In this document: positions 19,670 through 28,557 of the stretch, piece by piece
Layout: each line of letters begins with the position of its first letter
Position numbering within the stretch: position 1 is the stretch's first letter
Source: Tritrichomonas musculus
Taxonomy: Eukaryota > Parabasalia > Tritrichomonadida > Tritrichomonadidae
Reading direction: 5' to 3'
Assembly: GCA_039105265.1 (NCBI GenBank)
Contig: JAPFFF010000018.1
Location: 558,001 to 622,000 of the forward strand
DNA: 64,000 bases
Translations under genes and position numbers: made by a program
Notes under the pieces: model-generated
Database searches by the model: none
What the model saw: the letters and a program-made list of their open reading frames with translations, nothing else
What the model was told of the DNA's origin: nothing

Positions 19670-21000
19670 TAAAATATCGTATGTTCGTGATGTTGATCGA
19701 TATGTTAATGATGTATTCGATTGATGATTGATATATTGTTGATCGTGATGATTGAGTTGTTGATGACGTTAATCGATATGTTGATGATGTATTCGATTGA
19801 TGATTGAGTTGTTGATGATGTTGATCGATGATAATGATCGATGCTGTTGTTGTTGATGTTGATCGATATGTTGTTGTTCGATTGATTGATGACCGATAAG
19901 TTATTAGAATAGATATGTTGTATTCAATTGATTGATTGATGACCGATAAGTTGATGTTGATCGATAAGGTGTGTCGTTATTCGTGATGATTGAGTTATTG
20001 ATGATGATTCTGTTGATGATGTATTCGATTGACCATGATGATCGATTGATATATGTTGTTCGTGATGATTGAATCGATATGCTGTATTCGTTAACGATAA
20101 TACTGGTAATGATGATCGGATAAGATGATACTGTTGATGATGATCGATATGTTGTTGATCGTGATGATTGAATCGTTGATGATGATGATTGATGATGATT
20201 CTGTTGATGACAATCGATGATGATGAATTCGATTAATTGATGATTGATATATTGTTGATCGATGATGATCGATATGTTGATGTTGTATTCGATTGATTGA
20301 TAATGTATGTTCGTGATGATTGAGTTGTTGATGCTGATGATCGGATAAGATGATTCTGTTGATGATGAACGAGATGATTGATGATCGATGATGATGAGTT
20401 GTTGATGTTGTATTCGATTAAATATGTTCGTGATGATTGAATCGTTGATGATGATTCTTATGATAATCGTTGATGATGACCAAGTCGTTGATGATAATCG
20501 AGTCGTTGTTGATTGAAATGATGATGTATTCGATATGCGGTTGTTCGAATCGATGATGATGCTGTTCGAACCGATGATCTTGATTATACTGTTGTATTCA
20601 TTAATGATAATCGAATCGATATGTTGTTGATGATGATCGATCGATAAGATAATGTTGTTGTTGAACGAGATGATTGAATCGTGAGTGATACTGATCGATT
20701 ATGAGTTTGTTCATTCGAAGTTAATAATCAAAATCAATCAAAAATAGACAGGTTACTAAACTAGGTAGATATCGAGTTAGATTTCACCCCCTAACAATGA
20801 AGTGATTCTGATCGATTTCGATAATTTGCATAAACATGAGTTGTTGATCGTTGATGACGTATTCGATAATGAATCGATGATGATGTTGATCGTGACGATC
20901 CTGATCGAGTTATGGTTGTTGTTGATCGATATGATGTATTCGCATATGATGAACCATCCACTTATATTTGTAATCGATTCGGCAGTTAATGATTGACTGT
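19670..21000 (+). repeat. Degenerate CGAT/GATGAT repeat block
   Basis: About 1.3 kb built from variants of TGATGAT, GTTGATCGATATG, TGTATTCGATTGATGATTGA and TCGTGATGATTGAG in changing order. A composite unit of roughly 55-80 bp recurs (for example starting near 19692 and 19765). The plus strand is rich in T, G and A and poor in C outside CGAT, unlike the AT-only spacers around it. No long ORF survives on either strand; the only open stretch (20777-21010, minus) starts with TTG. It resembles an old satellite or the repetitive interior of a mobile element. Confidence 0.75.
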
Positions 21001-21028
21001 TATCGATCAAAAATAGACATGTTACTAA
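20737..21028 (+). repeat. 23-bp direct repeat pair with linked AATGAAGTGATTC
   Basis: ATCAAAAATAGACAGGTTACTAA at 20737-20759 recurs at 21006-21028 with one change. AATGAAGTGATTC follows the first copy at 20796-20808 and abuts the second at 21027-21039. Part of the sequence (CAAAAATAG) also appears near 21709. The pairs bracket the 3' end of the small basic ORF. Confidence 0.7.
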
Positions 21029-21037
21029 TGAAGTGAT

Positions 21038-21388
21038 TCACTTAGTATTTGGATCGTATTCTGGTGACATATTTAAACGATTTGGTGTTTTGATCGTAAT
21101 ATCTGGACTTAAATGTATATGTGTCACTCTCTTTCGTGGTAATGTTTGTGATACGTTACAGAGTTTACCATTACGTTTGGTGAATCGTTTTGTCGATTGT
21201 GGTATACGTTCTTTAAGTGTTCTAGTATCGAACTTGCTAGCATTTGGATTACGACGAAACAGAGTGTTGAGGGTCTTATAGTCTTGTTTAGATGCTAACT
21301 CGGTGATAGCTCGTTTAAGTAATACTATGTCATCAGTTTTGTATAACTCTTCGAGAGTTGGTTGTGATGTGTTCTTGTTCTTACTCAT
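21038..21388 (-). CDS. Small basic hypothetical protein
   Basis: 116 residues from the ATG at 21386-21388 (a longer version would need a GTG start). The protein is Lys/Arg/Thr-rich and hydrophilic, with an N-terminal helical part (LEELYKTDDIVLLKRAITELA) giving way to a basic, Pro-containing C-terminus ending in SPEYDPNTK. Codon use is less AT-biased than in neighbouring genes. It sits between the degenerate CGAT block and a 27-bp repeat array and is bordered by direct repeats, so it may be cargo of a mobile element. I recognise no family and transcription is unproven. Confidence 0.45.
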   Translation of the reverse strand: MSKNKNTSQPTLEELYKTDDIVLLKRAITELASKQDYKTLNTLFRRNPNASKFDTRTLKERIPQSTKRFTKRNGKLCNVSQTLPRKRVTHIHLSPDITIKTPNRLNMSPEYDPNTK

Positions 21389-21440
21389 TTCTATGTAATT
21401 AAACTTACACAAATAACGCACAAAACAATACTATATTCAC

Positions 21441-21656
21441 ATTAGATATCATAGTTGGATCGTTTATATTAGATATCATAGTTGGATCGTTTACATTAGA
21501 TATCATAGCTGAATCGTTTACATTAGATATCATAGTTGGATCGTTTATATTAGATATCATAGTTGGATCGTTTACATTAGATATCATAGTTGGATCGTTT
21601 ACATTAGATATCATAGCTGAATCGTTTACATTAGATATCATAGTTGGATCGTTTAC
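21441..21656 (+). repeat. 27-bp tandem repeat, 8 copies
   Basis: The unit ATTAGATATCATAGTTGGATCGTTTAC repeats eight times without length change. Variants are TTTAT for TTTAC, and AGCTGAATCG for AGTTGGATCG in copies 3 and 7 (counting from 21441), so a higher-order unit of about 108 bp is likely. On the minus strand one frame stays open and would read NDPTMISNV repeats after a hydrophobic leader, but it lacks an ATG (it begins at TTG 21749). Confidence 0.9.
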
Positions 21657-21904
21657 GATAAGTTTGTGGGTGATGTTGTTCGTTAATGATCGAATCTTAG
21701 CAATACAAACCAAAAATAGTAGACCTACTGCGCAGATGATCCTACGCAAGTGTTCATTCGAGGGGTCTTATGATTCATAAGAGATGATTCGTTAGTGATA
21801 TCGTTTACAAACAATTCTATAACGTGTTTGTTAATGGATCTATCGGTTCCAATCAATATCGATTTGACTATAATTAATAATTTCTATAGCGTGACAAAAT
21901 CAAA

Positions 21905-22211
21905 GTAGATATACTAAGGGGGGCGATGGCTAATAATATGATCTTACTATTATTTTTCGTATATGATTGTCGTCATTGGATTAACTTTATAGACATTGTA
22001 AACGATCTTATCAAACTGTCGGACTCATATGTGTATCTCTAACGTTCCCAATTGTTTTCATAGTGTTTTCGGTTAGTGATACTTGATGTACTGGCGATGT
22101 GTGTCGTATTGGTTCTGAACTACTAAACGTTGTTCGGACCTAGTAAAACCATATAAAGTTACGTAATTATTGTAGCGAATATTATTAGCCATCGCCTCTT
22201 AGTATTTCTAC
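21905..22211. mobile_element. 307-bp unit with inverted repeat ends (MITE-like)
   Basis: Left arm 21905-21939 and right arm 22179-22211 are inverted copies of GTAGATATACTAAGGGG..CGATGGCTAATAATAT. They differ by one substitution and a short difference in the G run. The arms enclose ~240 bp without an ORF. No target duplication is obvious, so it may be a miniature element, the end of a larger one, or a long RNA hairpin. The base composition is richer in G and C than the surroundings. Confidence 0.55.
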
Positions 22212-22291
22212 TACACTGTCCGAATTGCGGATATTTGGGCTTTTAATCGGTCGAACATAATAACTCTCATTTCTTTCCCACTTAAAAAGAT

Positions 22292-22377
22292 GCATCTTTT
22301 TATATTTTTACATAATTTTTACCGAGACTTACATCAAAAGGAAGGATCGGTAAAAATTTTGTAACATAAAAAGATGC
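22292..22377. repeat. Long hairpin around GCATCTTTTTAT / ATAAAAAGATGC
   Basis: The left arm (22292-22325) runs from GCATC to TTTTTACCGA. The right arm (22347-22377) runs from TCGGTAAAAA to AAGATGC. They pair over about 30 bases around a 21-base loop. The left arm also overlaps the perfect 18-bp palindrome AAAAAGATGCATCTTTTT at 22284-22301. This may be a fold-back element or a structured transcript. Confidence 0.6.
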
Positions 22378-22918
22378 TTTTTTTTTAACATGAATGGTCT
22401 CAGTAAATATTATTCTACATTTTCTTCTTATTTTTTTCTATTAGTTCTCTCAAAAAGTTGAGACACTATCTCTCTTGCTACATCAAAATATTGAACCTAA
22501 AAAGTTATTGTGTCCCCTTTATAATGAAAAAAAAAAAAAAAAAAATTAAACTTGATCACTCATTTAAAAAAGAATCCTCAATGAATTGCCATATAGAGCG
22601 TATTATTTAAAAGAGATGAAGACAATTTTCAATCATTCCATTTAATAATCACTTCACTAACAATAAAAATTTTTAAAAATTTAAAAAAACATAATATTTT
22701 ATGTAAAGGATTTAGATATAATAAGATAAAATCGATAGATACAATCATGTACAAACTTACTTGGCAAATAAAGTTGAAAAATAATACTATTTGTTGAGCT
22801 AGTTATAATATTTCAGAAGCGTTATTTGTATACTTTCTTTTTGAAACAAAAAGAAAACAAAAAAAATCAATCTGATCTTCATTTTCCCTAGAATAAAAGA
22901 GATAATTAAGGATCATCT
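22378..22918. other. AT-rich intergenic region
   Basis: Downstream of the Mob-like gene. Contains a long A run near 22530-22546. No gene recognised. Confidence 0.5.
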
Positions 22919-23548
22919 TCACGAATTCCAATATGAGTCTGGAATTAAAATGTCTTCAGGTCTTAATAAGTTGTACATCCTAGAAAATTTGGTAAATCTT
23001 TCACATATATGCGTTTTCTTTTCAATTTTTTCAAATATATCCAAATGGCAAGAGTAAGAGTATCCAAAAATACGATAAAGCCTTCTTGAAAATGTTTCAA
23101 TGAATGCTTTTCCTTCTTCTGTCATAACTCCACCGGGGAATAATTTTGGTTCGAGGCAATGTTGTGTTGCTAAGTCGATCACTTGCGTAATATAGTCTAT
23201 TGCCGGAACACTTTTTGGAGGGTTATAAGCTGGAGATAAGCAAGATATCTTTTGGCCATTCACAAAAAATTCCATAACTGGCTCCTTTGAAGCTGCTGAT
23301 ACTTCTCGATGCTCGTAAGCATAAAAATTTAGTTCTTCAACAAATTGTCGGAAGGAGGCATAAATCCAGTCATTTTGATCTTGACCATTTGGGCAAGTAA
23401 TTAACTTATTAATATCGTCAGGGTATTTTCGTAGTAAAGATTGGATATAGTGCTGCAAAGTACGATATTCTTTTATCTCGTTTTCGTCAAATGGTACGTT
23501 GTTGAAATTATCTTTTGAAATGCCAGGTTTATTTGTAAATGATTTCAT
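22919..23548 (-). CDS. Mob1/phocein-family protein lacking most zinc ligands
   Basis: 209 residues, ATG at 23546-23548. Mob proteins are adaptors and activators of NDR/LATS kinases in cytokinesis and polarity. The match to Mob1 is along the whole domain: DQNDWIYASFRQFVEELNFYAY (compare [21 protein letters not shown]), the KSVPAIDYITQVIDLA helix, LFPGGV, RRLYRIFGYSYSCHLDIF, and ICERFTKFSRMYNLLRPEDI at the end. Three of the four zinc ligands are replaced: the CTEESC segment reads VSAASKEP, and the first His of HIYHQH is Tyr. The second His remains. It may fold without zinc. A TCATA initiator-like site lies just upstream. Confidence 0.85.
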   Translation of the reverse strand: MKSFTNKPGISKDNFNNVPFDENEIKEYRTLQHYIQSLLRKYPDDINKLITCPNGQDQNDWIYASFRQFVEELNFYAYEHREVSAASKEPVMEFFVNGQKISCLSPAYNPPKSVPAIDYITQVIDLATQHCLEPKLFPGGVMTEEGKAFIETFSRRLYRIFGYSYSCHLDIFEKIEKKTHICERFTKFSRMYNLLRPEDILIPDSYWNS

Positions 23549-23553
23549 TATTT

Positions 23554-23558
23554 TATGA
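23554..23558 (-). promoter_or_regulatory. Initiator-like TCATA
   Basis: On the minus strand TCATA precedes the Mob ATG by about 5 bases. It fits the parabasalid initiator pattern TCA+1-Y-W known from Trichomonas vaginalis. The site is short and could be chance. Confidence 0.3.
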
Positions 23559-24959
23559 AAGGCTAAATTATTTCACCAAAAATAATTTTTTTTTTTTTTA
23601 ATACATTTGAGCAATATCACTGATATTTAAGGAAATTTTAATCGTAAAATAGCTCCATAAAATATTATTTAAATATAAATAAATTAAAAAACTATTTTGT
23701 AACTCAAATTTATTTAGATATAGCTATAAAATATTTATAATACATTTGAGAAGTTGTAAAATATAATTTATCTACTTAAAATGCATAATATCTTAAATTT
23801 ATCAAAGTAAATAAAATAATAAATATAATTTCTACATAGTTAACTTCATTATTATATGGAAAAAATTGATTATATTAAGATATTTAATTATTTTTAAATG
23901 GTTAAAAGTAAATTTAAAAAAAACACAACTTCTCTTCAAATAAACCTTAAAAAATATTTATATCTTATTATAAAAACAAGAAAAAACAATATTTTTTAAA
24001 TATATTGATTATTTATATTAGAAATATTAATTCTTAAAGATACAATACATAATTATTTCAAGTGTGATGAAATAAAGTCCTAATGATATTTTTTTTGATC
24101 ATCCAAAGGACTTGTAGATTAATAGTTTTGATATTTTATTTTAGTGCTAAATGATAAAATGATATTATGCCTTTTAAATAAAATTTATAGTAGATTTTTA
24201 AATTTCCAAATCACATTTTTTATTTTTGAAATCCTGGGGAATATTCCTTTCTGTTGAGTGTTTATTTACATTGATATTTATAATAGAATTCTATTATATT
24301 ATAATTATTGTTTTTTTGATAGGGGATTTTTATTACATAGGGAATTTTTTTTAATATATATTTATTTAATAAAGCATATTAAATATATTACTTTCATTTT
24401 GGAGTTGAAATGGTAATAATTGCATGAATATTTAAGTTTATTAAAAATCAAAGTTCTCTGAAAAATAATAACAAATAATTATTATATACAATCATGCCAA
24501 GCGAATATAATTATTTATCTGCTGAATAAAACGATTAATTGTGATATTTATGTATTTTAATGAAGTTTGGAGGTTCTATGATTTTTAATTATTAAATTAT
24601 AATAATAAAATAGACTATCATCTTTAATATACGGAAATATCATTTATAAAATAACTAAATACATAAGTAAATTAAGAATAAAAAATGAATAAAATAAATA
24701 AAATTGAGTAGTGCAAAAAAATCAACTTTTTGAATTATTTTTATACTTTGATATTTTTCTTTCATTTGTCGATAAATCGATTTATTTCTATGTATTTACA
24801 CCGCTTCTATCAAACATGGAAAAACGTTTAGAATTAAAAGTTAAACTTTTTGATAACTTGGATTTTTAAAACATAAATAATGTTTTTCCCCTACGATAGA
24901 TTTTTTTCTGGTCTTTATAAAGTTTGCTTAAAAACCAATATACTATATAATATTTCAAT
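23559..24959. other. AT-rich intergenic region, 1.4 kb
   Basis: No ORF of note. It holds a poly(T) tract near 23590 and a perfect 20-bp palindrome TATAATAGAATTCTATTATA at 24279-24298. Confidence 0.5.
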
Positions 24960-25085
24960 ATGAAGTCGAAACGACGATTTTCAATAACCGTCAAAGTCCT
25001 GCTCCTTTTTCTCTTCTCTATCAATCAACAGATTGCTATAAATCTCAAAACAGTATCATTTTTTCTTTATACTTGTGCACGATAA
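24960..25085 (+). CDS. Candidate small ORF with signal-peptide-like start
   Basis: 41 codons beginning at ATG. A basic start (KSKRR) is followed by a hydrophobic stretch (VKVLLLFLFS), then Asn/Gln and another hydrophobic patch before TAA. This is the shape of a signal peptide or a single membrane segment. It may be the N-terminal remnant of a secreted surface protein, since the downstream 250 bp has no continuation. Weak evidence; chance is possible. Confidence 0.3.
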   Translation: MKSKRRFSITVKVLLLFLFSINQQIAINLKTVSFFLYTCAR

Positions 25086-25331
25086 ATACAATATCAATAA
25101 AAAAATAACATGATAAAAATTGTAGACGGCAGATTCACAAAAAAGAATATTTAAAACTAAATCAATAAAAAAAAACTATTTTTAGATCTATTTTAATAAA
25201 CAGATTTGATGACTTTTATATCAATTCTGGCTGTTTCATTGCTAATTTTTTTTAATGAACAAAATATAAAAAACAAAAATACAACAACATCAGTTTTTTA
25301 TTTACATCAATGATATACATATACATATAAA

Positions 25332-26897
25332 TTATTCATTATCATCTTTATTTTGCATTCTTGCTTCCAAATATTTAACTCTATCTTCAAACTCTTTTAA
25401 TAACAATTTCGTTTGTCTGAGTTCTTCAGCAAGTTCCGCATTAGAATTATCAGGAGGAGTATTATTTTGGTTATTATTATTAATTTCATTTGTAATATTT
25501 TGATTATTATTGTTTCTGTTTGTATTTTCTTGATTTGGATTATCTATATTTGGATTGTAAATATAATCAAATGGATTAACGTCTATATTCTGAGCTTGAT
25601 TTTGTTGAGAATCATCAATATCATCTAAATTTGCGAAATCTGAAAAAGAGTATGATGTTTCCACTGCATCATTTTGAGGTTGAGGATCATGCTTATGTGA
25701 ACGATGACGTTTATACCCATGATTATGATTATCAGAATTATCAACGGTATCATTTGCGTTATTTTCAAAATCTGCATAATTAAACTGAACTCCATCAAGA
25801 TCATCTATGTAGTTGTTAACTTCATTGTTGTTTTCCTCATCTAGTATATCATGGTCATGATGATGATGATGATGATCAATGTTAATGCCTTTGAGTAGTT
25901 CATGGATATCAGCGCCACAAAGAGGACATATCTGCCTACTGCCAAACCAGACTATCATACAGTCAAGATGGAAAATATGACCACAAGGCAACTTCTTTGC
26001 ATAATTTTTGGTTAATTTCATTCTGCAAATAATACAAGTATCATGCTCTTGAAGTTCTTCATCTGTTGGTGATAAGAGATTCATATTCAAATCAGTACAA
26101 AATTTCTTCCATTTTCTATAATTATTAATTTTCTTAAATGTTTCGTTAAGAGGATCATAAATAGATATTAATATAAAGATAACTTTATTTCGAATACGGC
26201 TTTTCAGGATAATAAAACCAGTAAGAATATTGATAGCAACTGAAAATATAGAACCGTAATATGATAATTTTTGCCTGTTATAATATGCTGTAATGCTGTT
26301 ACCTCCTTGATCATCACTAATTATAATCATTTGGCTGATTATACTTTCAAATAAAAAGTTACAGCATAAGAAATATTGATTCATTAGAGTAACATTAAAA
26401 GCGTTTTCATTATATTTCTTCAAATTATTAATAAAGTGACTGAAGCAATATAAGAAAAGGGAAAATTGAAGTAAAATTAACCTTCTATGAGATTTTGCAG
26501 ATGCATTTTCAAAGTTGATTGTAAAACCTTTAACTCTGACGTTAATTAGACAGATCAAATAGCGGCAGAAAATCAGCATTACAAAATTAAAAGTTACAAA
26601 TTCCAAATCCAAATAATAAACCATGAGAAATATTGATGCAACGAAACCAAATAACTCATTAGTAGCTTGTTTATATTCAGTTTCTTGGAACGTCCCCATG
26701 AAATAATTTTGAATGAAAATTATAAACATAATTCCGATAGCGATTAGGAAATTTAAGACAACGATAAAATAATTTTTTTTTTCAAAGATTGCGACATAAG
26801 CTTCAAAAAAGCTATGTGATGCTGTATATAGTTTTGCGATGACTGATGTAAAAAGAGAGAAAGATATAATGAAATATATCTGTAAGAGTTTTGACAT
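25332..26897 (-). CDS. HRD1: Hrd1/synoviolin-like ER E3 ubiquitin ligase
   Basis: 521 residues from the ATG at 26895-26897; the open frame extends 45 codons upstream but has no other ATG. Hrd1 is the membrane E3 of ER-associated degradation. Several hydrophobic segments fill residues ~1-260. A RING-H2 finger lies near 286-324 with the pattern CIICRMKL..CGHIFHLDCMIVWF..CPLC, preceded by SPTDEELQEHD, which matches the segment before the Hrd1 RING. The tail has a His run (about six His), Asn/Asp-rich sequence and a final predicted coiled coil (ELRQTKLLLKEFEDRVKYLEAR). gp78 is an alternative, but there is no CUE domain. An initiator-like TCATT lies just upstream. Confidence 0.85.
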   Translation of the reverse strand: MSKLLQIYFIISFSLFTSVIAKLYTASHSFFEAYVAIFEKKNYFIVVLNFLIAIGIMFIIFIQNYFMGTFQETEYKQATNELFGFVASIFLMVYYLDLEFVTFNFVMLIFCRYLICLINVRVKGFTINFENASAKSHRRLILLQFSLFLYCFSHFINNLKKYNENAFNVTLMNQYFLCCNFLFESIISQMIIISDDQGGNSITAYYNRQKLSYYGSIFSVAINILTGFIILKSRIRNKVIFILISIYDPLNETFKKINNYRKWKKFCTDLNMNLLSPTDEELQEHDTCIICRMKLTKNYAKKLPCGHIFHLDCMIVWFGSRQICPLCGADIHELLKGINIDHHHHHHDHDILDEENNNEVNNYIDDLDGVQFNYADFENNANDTVDNSDNHNHGYKRHRSHKHDPQPQNDAVETSYSFSDFANLDDIDDSQQNQAQNIDVNPFDYIYNPNIDNPNQENTNRNNNNQNITNEINNNNQNNTPPDNSNAELAEELRQTKLLLKEFEDRVKYLEARMQNKDDNE

Positions 26898-26904
26898 ATA
26901 GTAT

Positions 26905-26909
26905 AATGA
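26905..26909 (-). promoter_or_regulatory. Initiator-like TCATT
   Basis: On the minus strand TCATTATACTAT precedes the Hrd1 ATG at about 8-12 bases. It matches the parabasalid Inr consensus TCA+1-Y-W. It also supports the internal ATG at 26897 as the true start. Confidence 0.4.
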
Positions 26910-27593
26910 TATTTGAAATTTTATATTTGGTTTGATCTTAAGAAATATATTGACCGATATTTGTCCGTTAATTGAAAAATTGAGAACAATATTTAGCTTG
27001 ATGTCTAAATGGCCTGATGAATGAATAATCAATTTTATTCAAAAATCAACCAATAATTGAAATAATTCACCTTTAATTGAAAATATTATATGTGCTCATT
27101 TAAAATATCATTGATTTAAATCATTATTTCAGGAAAATCACACCAAAATACTGCAATTATATTGCATTAGTTTCAAAGAATAAGCGATTATCGATCAAGA
27201 ATACAAACTGTATAATGATTTTAGTTAATATAAACGTGCTTATACTGATTAATCATTATTGATCCTATACAAATATATGCTATCTTGTCACAATAATTGT
27301 GAACAATTTTGAGCATTTTAAAAGTTGCTAACAAAAACACATTTTTCAACTAAAAATAATTTGCAAAATTATAAGTTTATTATTCAAAACTTTACTGTCA
27401 AAAGTGAAATAAAGTTTTTATAACTTATCCGTCCAAATAAGAACAGAAAATATGATAAAATTCAAATGAAGAAAATTTTAAATTGAATTTTTTTTTCAAA
27501 ATTTTCAATTTTAATAACTTCTGTTATATTTTGAATATCAAAAAAATTTATAATTCAATTTTTGAACTCAAATTCAAAATTTAAATTTAACAT
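26910..27593. other. Divergent promoter region of Hrd1-like and GTPase genes
   Basis: About 680 bp, AT-rich, with no ORF. Both flanking genes are transcribed away from it. Confidence 0.6.
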
Positions 27594-28274
27594 ATGGAAG
27601 AAGTTGATCATGTTTTCTCGATTGTTGTTGCTGGCGATAGTAATGCTGGAAAAACATCTCTTATAAACCGCCTTTCTAAAGACATATTTCTGGATATACA
27701 GGATTCAGGATCAACTTCGTTTGATGGACTTATGTATTCAATTATTGTTAAACTCGAAAATTGTTTGGTCCGACTTAATATATGGGATACAACTGGGATT
27801 GACGATTATAAAGCATTAAACAGTGCACACTTTGCTGATGCCCAAGGCTGTATTTTCTTATACTCAATGAATGATCCTAAAAGTCTCAAGAATTTATCTT
27901 ATAAGTGGAAAAGAGATTTCGAGAAAGATTCAATGTCCCCTCACGTCTTCTTTCTTGTTGGAACAAAATACGATTTACCAAAAGAAGAATACGTTGTTAA
28001 AGAAGAAGATGTAAAAGAAACAGCATTAATGTTTGATGCACAAGCTTTTTGTATAAGCTCGTTGACTGGATTTGGAATTGATGATTTAAAGAAATCTATA
28101 GCGGAAACTTTAGTTGAGAAGCTGGCACCTAAACATCAAGAAAATGAGTCATCAACTCAAATTGATACACAATTATCAACAACAGAAATAAAAGTACCAA
28201 AAAATAAGAAAAAAGAAAAATCAAACAAAAAAGATAAATTTGACAAAAAGCACAAGAGCTGTTTAATTTTTTAA
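27594..28274 (+). CDS. Ras/Rab-like small GTPase, divergent, prenylated
   Basis: 226 residues. The P-loop GDSNAGKTS is at 14-22, the DxxG motif appears as DTTGID at 65-70, the NKxD-like motif is TKYD at 124-127, and the G5 position reads SSLTG instead of SAK. The catalytic Gln after DTTG is replaced by Ile, so intrinsic hydrolysis is probably slow. After residue ~180 a spacer leads to a strongly basic stretch (KNKKKEKSNKKDKF) and a terminal CLIF, which fits a CaaX box; a final Phe favours geranylgeranylation. The polybasic plus CaaX ending resembles Ras and Rho rather than Rab, which usually ends in CC or CxC. Membrane attachment is therefore likely. The effector is unknown. Confidence 0.88.
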   Translation: MEEVDHVFSIVVAGDSNAGKTSLINRLSKDIFLDIQDSGSTSFDGLMYSIIVKLENCLVRLNIWDTTGIDDYKALNSAHFADAQGCIFLYSMNDPKSLKNLSYKWKRDFEKDSMSPHVFFLVGTKYDLPKEEYVVKEEDVKETALMFDAQAFCISSLTGFGIDDLKKSIAETLVEKLAPKHQENESSTQIDTQLSTTEIKVPKNKKKEKSNKKDKFDKKHKSCLIF

Positions 28275-28433
28275 TTTATCATGTTTTTGTTTTTCATTGC
28301 TTGATACATTTGATACAAGCGCGGAATTTAGAACTTAGAATCTCTTTCTCATTAAACGATTTGACTATGAATTGAATTCATTTTTTAACAAAGAAAAAAC
28401 ATTCAATTTTTTGAATAATTATAAAATTCATTC

Positions 28434-28460
28434 AAAAAAAAAAAAAAAAAAAAAAAAAAA
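28434..28460 (+). repeat. Poly(A) tract, 27 bases
   Basis: A single homopolymer of 27 A, the longest in the window, in the spacer between the convergent GTPase and SANT-like genes. Confidence 0.9.
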
Positions 28461-28557
28461 CGTTCACGCTATTAATTTTTAGCTTATCTGCTAATATATT
28501 TTATACATTGGTAATTTTGATTAAAATAATACAAAACTAATATAAAAATATTATAAA

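Noticed and set aside
19670-21000. CRISPR-like array
   Set aside because: Repeats are degenerate with no constant spacer length or conserved repeat, and the genome is eukaryotic.
20777-21010. ORFs on both strands in the CGAT repeat block
   Set aside because: They follow from repeat periodicity; the minus frame starts at TTG and neither has a domain.
21033-21281. Plus-strand 82-codon ORF opposite the small basic ORF
   Set aside because: Begins with GTG, and its antisense frame has an ATG and more protein-like composition.
21405-21749. Secreted repeat protein encoded by the 27-bp array
   Set aside because: The start is TTG with no ATG upstream before TAA at 21768-21770. Kept as a repeat and as a finding, not as a gene.
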